From the NCBI GenBank assembly GCA_963170055.1, contig CAUJGJ010000179.1, positions 665,001-687,500 on the forward strand: DNA of 22,500 nucleotides. Direction: 5' to 3'. Made by a program: the position numbers and the translations under genes. The stretch comes from Halisarca cf. caerulea. Lineage: Eukaryota > Porifera > Demospongiae > Chondrillida > Halisarcidae. The notes beneath the pieces were generated by a model that saw only the letters and a list, made by a program, of their open reading frames with translations, did not search any database and was not told where the DNA came from. This document shows, piece by piece, positions 17,853 to 22,500 of this stretch. Numbering within the stretch: the stretch's first letter is position 1; each line of letters starts with the position of its first letter.

Positions 17853-20338
17853 CATAGCAGAAGCACCAATTAGAGCATATCTTCCGGGAGATGAGTATTT
17901 CTATCAAAAAAGAAAAGAATTTCAGTAAACACAGAATATTACACACCGATCTACCAACATAATAACACACTCACAACAGAGCTCTCCTTGGAATAAAAAG
18001 TCGAGTGGTGTGAATTCACAACTATTGCCGGACAAAGCTTTTACCTTTCTACACTGTTATTTAGAAAAATGTTCAGGGGGGGATATGGATTTATTGTGAA
18101 TGAAACACTAGCTTGGGTTAGGGTCCAAGGAAAAGGAAGAAACTGTTTTTGACCTTTGTAAGTTACTAGCATCACAGGCAAGTTTGACCTCTTTAGTAGG
18201 TTTATGATGGGAGAGCACTTTAATAGGATTACCTTATGTGCGATCCTTTCTCATGTGCAGTCTTATGTGAGATAAAACTATGTCAGTTTAGTTCAGTTAT
18301 GAAGGCAGTGGAATCTCCCAAAATAGGACACTTCTGGACAGCTCTGCTTATTCTTTGTAAGGAGGTTGTCCTCTTAGGGGGGATAGCAATGTATAAGCAA
18401 TATATGGAGAAATTATTTTGAGACCATAAGCTGTGTCCTTTGTAGAAAGGTTAATTATGCTGTTTCCTTATTTGGGAGAGTCCACTATCGAAGGTTTTAC
18501 TGTACACAGATCCATATTGCAGTCCTCTGCTTATGGAAAAACGCAAACTTTCAAGGGAGTGGAACACCAGCTTTTAAGAAGGGGCAAATGCCTCCCGTCC
18601 CCCCTGAACAAACCCTGTGTGTATTGGACTGGTTATACCCGATATTCTCCTTCTAAATCTCACTGTCGAACCCTGATGTCACATCATTTATCATACACAA
18701 ACTGAGCCACTTAGAGTGGAAGACTACTCGGGTGTGTTGGGCATTGCAGCACACACATGTGAGTCTCCCCAGCATATCCCAATCGCACAAAGACAGTGCA
18801 GTATGAAGACTTGTGCAGCTACAGCAAGAACAAGCCATGCTTCCCAGTCTGTATTCCAAATAACGATGCCACAATTTGTTTGAATTTAGGTCTAATGGAC
18901 TTTAAAAGCTTATTTACTGCAACTGATGTGTAGCCTGAGCAATTCTGTATTTGATCAAGACACTGTAGATTTGCATGAAACCGCTAATCAAAATTAAAAA
19001 CTAATCGACAATCCTGTTTGAAACTGTCCTGTGAAAAACAGTGCCAACGGAACACAAACACCATTCTGGCTGTGCATAGTCACATGTACGTCATGTGATG
19101 TGACAGGCAGGAGACCAAATACAAAACTCACATAACCGTAGGGAATCGGGAAGTAGTCATTGATGATTCGACCAAACACTCTGCCCCAAGATGCCCCCAC
19201 AAGGAGACTGGGCACAAAGAGTCCACTGGAGACCATCAGCCCATACGTCCAGCAGGCCAGGAAGTAGTAGGATACGAAGAAGATGACCAGGAGCCACACG
19301 TTGTACGACACTGAAGGAGGTAAGGAGGATAAGGTGCAAGGAGAACACAGGCAAGACTCCATCCATATACCTACACTTTGGCTTCCACTACACACAAACA
19401 CACCACGCTGACAGGTTACGGGTAAGCTCATTTTATCTGGAGAGCATTTAGCCAATGCTATATACTATCCTAGGCACCCAGGAATTGAAACAGGAATAGA
19501 AACAGGAATTGAAACAGGAATGGATGGGTATGTGGCTAGCAAGTGGAATGGAGGTCTCAATACACATGACATGAATGTACATGTATGTAGGGTGGAGCTG
19601 CTAGCATGTAGGGTGAGGCTGCTAGCATGTAGGGTGGAGCTGCTAGCGTGTAGGGTGGAGCTGCTAGCATGTAGGGTGGAGCTGCTAGCATGCAGGGTGG
19701 AGCTGCTAGCATGCAGGGTGGAGCTGCTAGCATGTAGGGTGGAGCTGCTAGCATGTAGGGTGGGGCTGCTAGCATGCGGGGTGGAGCTGCTAGCATGCGG
19801 GGTGGAGCTGCTAGCATGTAGGGTGGAGCTGCTAGCATGTAGGGTGGGGCTGCTAGCAAGTAGGGTGGAGCTGCTAGCATGTAGGGTGGGGCTGCTAGCA
19901 TGTAGGGTGGAGCTGCTAGCATGCAGGGTGGAGCTGCTAGCAAGTAGGGTGGGGCTGCTGGTGTGTAGGGTGGAGCTGCTAGCGTGTACGGTGAGGCTGC
20001 TGGTGTGTAGGGTGAGGCTGCTAGGATATAGGGTGGAGCTGCTAGCGTGTAGGGTGGAGCTGCTAGCATGTAGGGTGGAGCTGCTAGCATGCAGGGTGGA
20101 GCTGCTAGGATATAGGGTGAGGCTGCAAGCATGTAGGGTGGAGCTGCAAGCATGTAGGGTGGAGCTGCTAGCGCGTAGGGTGGGGCTGCAAGCATGCGGG
20201 AAAACATACTGTACATAGGAAAATAGTGACCAAACAGGGGCAAATGTTGTCATTTCGGGAGAGCAGAAAAATTTATGAGCACAAATTAGTATTTTCATCT
20301 TACTATTGTGTACGCAAGCACACAACCAAAATACTTTG

Positions 20339-20382
<44 letters not shown>

Positions 20383-20828
20383 GTCATTGTCATTATTCCA
20401 TAATCCCTTCAGCCACGGGCTGGTATAAACGGGGGGCCAAAAGCTTGCATACTAAAGTGAACATGTGTATACCCACTCTGGAAACCAGTGAAAGTATCAT
20501 GCATAAAGATTCCTCAATGTAAGGTACAGTAAAACTAGTCCGACATCTCTAATCCAACCATCTTCTTATGAGATACAGTCACCATATTAAAGTATGCTAA
20601 TAGTTACTCTGTAATCTGACATCCTCCTAATTAGACCTTTTTCCAAGTCCCATTGAGTGGCTTTCACTGTACAAAAGTTGTTATGTACATATGTACCTTT
20701 GGGATCATGGAAGAGGTTCTTGATGGAGTCTTCCGGAGTGCTCAGGAAGAGAGTGGCTATTGCATTGTACTCTCCTTCTCCGCAGAACAACTAAAAGGAC
20801 AAGCAAAAGAGAGGAAATGACATACAGA

Positions 20829-20898
<70 letters not shown>

Positions 20899-21503
20899 TG
20901 ACAGTTCCTCCAAATGTGTCCTGATAAGCCTCCTCAGTCCCTATGGGCTGGCACTCAGGAGAGAGGAACACAGTCATGAAGGAAACAGTAACCGTCATTG
21001 TGATGACAATTAGGGGCTCTAGGAAACGGAGTATGCGGGTTCGAATGTACCTACGGGAATGAGGAACAGAGCAACCACACACACATACTGCAACACAGTA
21101 AGGTCAACAGTAAGACACAAACACAAGTTATGGACACCTACAGAACATACATGCAGAAAAACTCTGTCTTAACAGCCACCCATACAAAAGGACCACTTGT
21201 CTAGAGAGTTCACTGTAGGCTGCTCCATTGGCCATCTCAGTGACAATAAAACACTTCTGTATAAGAACTATGTACCTGGCTACAAAGACTGCAACCATTT
21301 ACTCCCTTCAGTGGTCTCTAAAAACAGGTATACATAAGTACCCAGCATTATATATGCTGATTTGCAGGCCCACTAAGGTACTTATTAAACACTACACACT
21401 TAAGTTTGACTCACACAAAACTGTTGGGATTGCCCACTAATTTACACACACATATACATAAGTATGTACACACACACATGTACACACCCACACCCACACC
21501 CAC

Positions 21504-21561
<58 letters not shown>

Positions 21562-21588
21562 ACCACACACACAACACACCCACCCACA

Positions 21589-21658
<70 letters not shown>

Positions 21659-22500
21659 CTCCTACCTTCTCCGGAACAAAGTCAAGTGGTAATTGATGAA
21701 GTTGAACAATGCCCCCAGCAGACCACCTACAGTGAAATGAAGAACTGTTTCACAACTCCATCTCATCCCTCAAAAACAACATCAGGCACAAAAGTATGCA
21801 CATAAAAATGTCTTCTACTGAGGCAGTCTTAAACTAAATGACAGATGCAATCCAGCCAGTGCTCAGAAGCAGCCATGTTAAGAAAGTCCGAACAGAAAAC
21901 ACATCCCTGGACAGAATTTTACAAGGATCTATGAGACTGCACATATCACAGGAAATTCTGTAATCCAATACCTCTACAATCCAACATTCTCTCTAATCTG
22001 ACCATCTTATAAAAATCAGTCGCCATATTAAATTATTACATCACCAGTCACTCCATAATCTGACAGCCACCTAAACTGATGCTTTTGTCAATTCCCATTG
22101 AGTGTCAGACTAGAGAGGTCCCCCTATACACAGTGGGACCTCACTTATCTGCACACATCCATTGTGGACGAAATCGTGGATAAAGTGAGGGAACTGGATA
22201 AACAAGGGAGCAGTAGAATGGTGTACAGTAGGATTATTTCAGATTTGTTCCAATGAAAACTACTGCAGAAGGAGAGGGAACTGGATACCTGAGTTACGGA
22301 TAAGTGAGGTCTCATTGTACTCTGAATCAGGCTGGAGTACATGTACACATACACATACCATGTTTAGCCCTCAGCAACCCACCTATTGCACCAAGAAAGA
22401 TGAAGATTGGGATTTCAAACCACTCGTACGAGCTCTCTTCTTCTACTGGGAAGCGACCAAAATTGATGAGACCATTGTAGGTGAGGTCCCCTGGGTGATT
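15077..22500 (-). CDS. CLCN7: CLC-6/7-type H+/Cl- exchange transporter (5'-partial)
   Basis: This is an endolysosomal 2Cl-/H+ exchanger. The 15 exons on the minus strand are 22500-22383 (partial), 21726-21666, 21050-20897, 20790-20697, 19310-19132, 17900-17849, 17370-17243, 17168-17083, 16912-16867, 16809-16735, 16544-16467, 16385-16293, 16221-16138, 15759-15679 and 15175-15077. They give 1428 nt (475 aa) with every phase consistent. Conserved blocks: [55 protein letters not shown] (helix-N GxFxP), [18 protein letters not shown] and LTYGLPIM (with the conserved permeation Tyr). CBS1 begins at [10 protein letters not shown]...GFPVVEGD and CBS2 runs through YMNHSTYC...[16 protein letters not shown] to TRKDLARY, whose Asp is the usual ATP-contact position. 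The gating and proton glutamates lie upstream of the window. IMEAT and TRKDLARY favour CLC-7; some blocks look like CLC-6, so the paralogue is not certain. Confidence 0.93.
15868..15985 (+). mobile_element. Fragment of dispersed repeat family D in a CLC intron
   Basis: It starts TACACTGAAACCTGTCTACA and shares CTGTCTACAAAGACCA with the reverse complement of 14320-14410. It lies in the CLC intron 15760-16137. No clear right terminus is visible. Confidence 0.4.
16582..16610. repeat. A29 tract (T29 on the tRNA strand)
   Basis: Twenty-nine consecutive A residues lie two bases beyond the 3' end of the tRNA-Gly gene. On the tRNA strand this is a very long oligo(T) that can serve as the RNA polymerase III terminator. 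Confidence 0.95.
16612..16683 (-). tRNA. tRNA-Gly (anticodon UCC)
   Basis: The 72-nt gene folds cleanly. The acceptor stem GCGTTGG pairs with CCAACGC, with discriminator A. The anticodon loop CTTCCAA (anticodon TCC) closes on GTTGC/GCAAT, with one G-U at the base. The T arm is CCGGG-TTCAATT-CCCGG. The A box (TGGTGTAAAGG) and B box (GGTTCAATTCC) are intact, and the sequence closely resembles the animal tRNA-Gly(UCC) that I recall. It sits in a CLC intron (16545-16734), in the same orientation as the host gene, about 50 nt from the donor. It looks functional rather than degenerate. Confidence 0.95.
17371..17848. repeat. Intron composed largely of (CA)n and CACCCA repeats
   Basis: It contains a CACCCA/CTCACA hexamer stretch (17475-17516) and a compound CA array (17640-17848), interrupted by ATGCTTG (about 17685-17691), ATGTTTG (about 17765-17771) and ATATA. 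On the CLC transcript it is a UG array beginning exactly at the splice donor of the exon 17900-17849. Confidence 0.97.
17901..19131 (-). other. CLC intron, 1.2 kb, with a family B MITE
   Basis: This is the intron between exons 19310-19132 (donor GTGAGT) and 17900-17849 (acceptor TAG). Apart from the MITE at 18306-18504 I see no gene or structured repeat. Confidence 0.7.
18306..18504 (-). mobile_element. MITE family B, copy 2 (inverted relative to copy 1)
   Basis: The reverse complement begins TACAGTAAAACCTTCGATAG and reads GTGGACTCTCCCAAATAAGG, then CTACAAAGGACACAGCTTAT and GGTCTCAAAA. The same order of motifs occurs in 5625-5838. The other terminus is CAGTGGAATCTCCC. Confidence 0.75.
19583..20200. 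repeat. 21-bp minisatellite, about 29 copies
   Basis: The consensus GGTGGAGCTGCTAGCATGTA plus G is repeated head to tail without length change, with point variants clustered at a few positions (CATGTA/CATGCA/CGTGTA/CAAGTA; GTGGAG/GTGGGG/GTGAGG). Because 21 is a multiple of three, it creates long open frames on both strands ([20 protein letters not shown]), which are not genes. Confidence 0.97.
20345..20381. repeat. (TG)n microsatellite
   Basis: A pure TG run of about 18 units, in the same CLC intron as the minisatellite. Confidence 0.95.
20525..20671 (+). mobile_element. MITE family C, copy 1
   Basis: The element begins TACAGTAAAACTAGTCCGAC and ends GAGTGGCTTTCACTGTA, giving inverted TACAGTGAAA-like termini with TA ends, 147 bp. 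Its interior TCACCATATTAAA...TAATCTGACATCC...TCCCATTGAGTG matches 21956-22126 in the same orientation. Confidence 0.7.
20830..20896. repeat. (CA)n microsatellite filling most of a 106-bp CLC intron
   Basis: The pure CA tract of 67 nt occupies about two thirds of the intron 20791-20896. On the transcript strand, the splice donor after AAG is itself the first GT of the repeat. Confidence 0.97.
21051..21665 (-). other. CLC intron, 615 bp, with CA array and family D-like sequence
   Basis: The intron separates exons 21726-21666 and 21050-20897. It contains a CA/CACCCA array (21469-21655) and, at about 21140-21335, sequence ending GGTCTCTAAAAACAGGTATA that resembles family D. No exon was found. 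Confidence 0.7.
21469..21655. repeat. Compound (CA)n / CACCCA microsatellite
   Basis: CA runs are interrupted by CCCACACCCACACCCACAAC and CATACAACC... blocks. On the CLC transcript it is UG-rich and starts about 10 nt inside the intron donor. Confidence 0.95.
21956..22126 (+). mobile_element. MITE family C, copy 2
   Basis: It shares TCGCCATATTAAA, CCATAATCTGACAGCC and TTCCCATTGAGTG with 20525-20671 in the same order. Its right end is GTCAGACTAGAGAGGTCCC, complementary in type to the left end of copy 1 (CTAGTCCGACATCTC). Boundaries are approximate. Confidence 0.6.
22129..22319 (-). mobile_element. MITE family A, copy 2 (inverted relative to copy 1)
   Basis: It begins ACAGTGGGACCTCACTTATC and ends GATAAGTGAGGTCTCATTGTA. 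The interior reverse complement (ATCCAGTTCCCTCTCC, GGAACAAATCTG, CTGCTCCCTTGTTTATCCAG) lines up with 5351-5542 throughout. Confidence 0.75.

Larger units (their letters stand above)
19311..20696 (-). other. CLC intron, 1.4 kb, with minisatellite, GT tract and MITE
   Basis: This intron separates exons 20790-20697 and 19310-19132. It holds a 12-bp repeat (GAAACAGGAATT, 19481-19523), the 21-bp minisatellite, a GT microsatellite (20345-20381) and a family C MITE. No exon was found. Confidence 0.8.
21727..22382 (-). other. CLC intron, 656 bp, occupied mainly by two MITEs
   Basis: Intron between the partial exon ending at 22383 and exon 21726-21666. Family C (21956-22126) and family A (22129-22319) copies sit back to back and fill more than half of it. 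Confidence 0.75.

Noticed and set aside
17455..17970. Long open frames of alternating Cys-Val or His-Thr on both strands
   Set aside because: They are translations of CA/GT dinucleotide repeats inside CLC introns; splice sites and family matches place no exon there except 17849-17900. The same applies to such frames at 12480-12709, 20820-20900 and 21406-21805.
19465..20325. 286-, 232- and 228-codon frames over the minisatellite ([21 protein letters not shown] repeats)
   Set aside because: A 21-bp period keeps all frames open by arithmetic. Several frames are open on both strands, and the array is intronic to the CLC gene.

Overview
This is a nuclear window from an animal, most likely a sponge (Porifera). 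The evidence is spliceosomal GT-AG introns (many only 60-170 bp), metazoan housekeeping genes packed tightly together, many small terminal-inverted-repeat elements, and a very large parallel beta-helix plus multi-membrane-span protein of a kind I associate with sponge genomes. The phylum is an inference; only the eukaryotic/metazoan nature is secure.

Layout. 1-3629 (+): 3' part of a large beta-helix/cysteine-rich/about 8-TM cell-surface protein, one uninterrupted exon that is open to the left edge. 3630-5870: gene-free, with a 3'-flanking tandem array, a perfect 40-bp foldback and at least three small inverted-repeat (MITE-like) elements. 5871-8236 (-): EME1, the non-catalytic partner of the MUS81 nuclease, in 7 exons and apparently lacking its C-terminal helix-hairpin-helix domain. 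8369-10670 (-): ribosomal protein L3, 9 exons, complete (398 aa). 10671-10768: a 98-bp shared promoter. 10769-11044 (+): NDUFB10-type complex I subunit, single exon. 11453-14273 (-): a short CC1-box coiled-coil dynein-adaptor-like protein of CDR2/BICDR type, 3 exons, 382 aa. 14600-15015: a promoter-like, unassigned interval. 15077-22500 (-): the C-terminal 475 residues of a CLC-6/7-type H+/Cl- exchanger in 15 exons, running off the right edge. A tRNA-Gly(UCC) gene lies in one of its introns.

I joined the spliced genes by hand from splice sites, reading-frame phase and family resemblance. Exon lengths sum to whole codons in every case: RPL3 1197 nt, CDR2-like 1149 nt, CLC 1428 nt in window, EME1 1035 nt. 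The genes are not an operon or pathway; they are housekeeping neighbours for DNA repair, translation, respiration, vesicle/motor trafficking and lysosomal ion transport.

The introns and spacers are dominated by (CA/GT)n microsatellites, a 21-bp minisatellite of about 29 copies, and at least four families of short inverted-repeat elements, several present twice in opposite orientation. I see no convincing novel multi-gene system. The most interesting items are the truncated EME1 beside a MITE, UG-repeat tracts starting exactly at splice donors of the CLC gene, the RPL3/NDUFB10 bidirectional promoter, and the beta-helix membrane protein.
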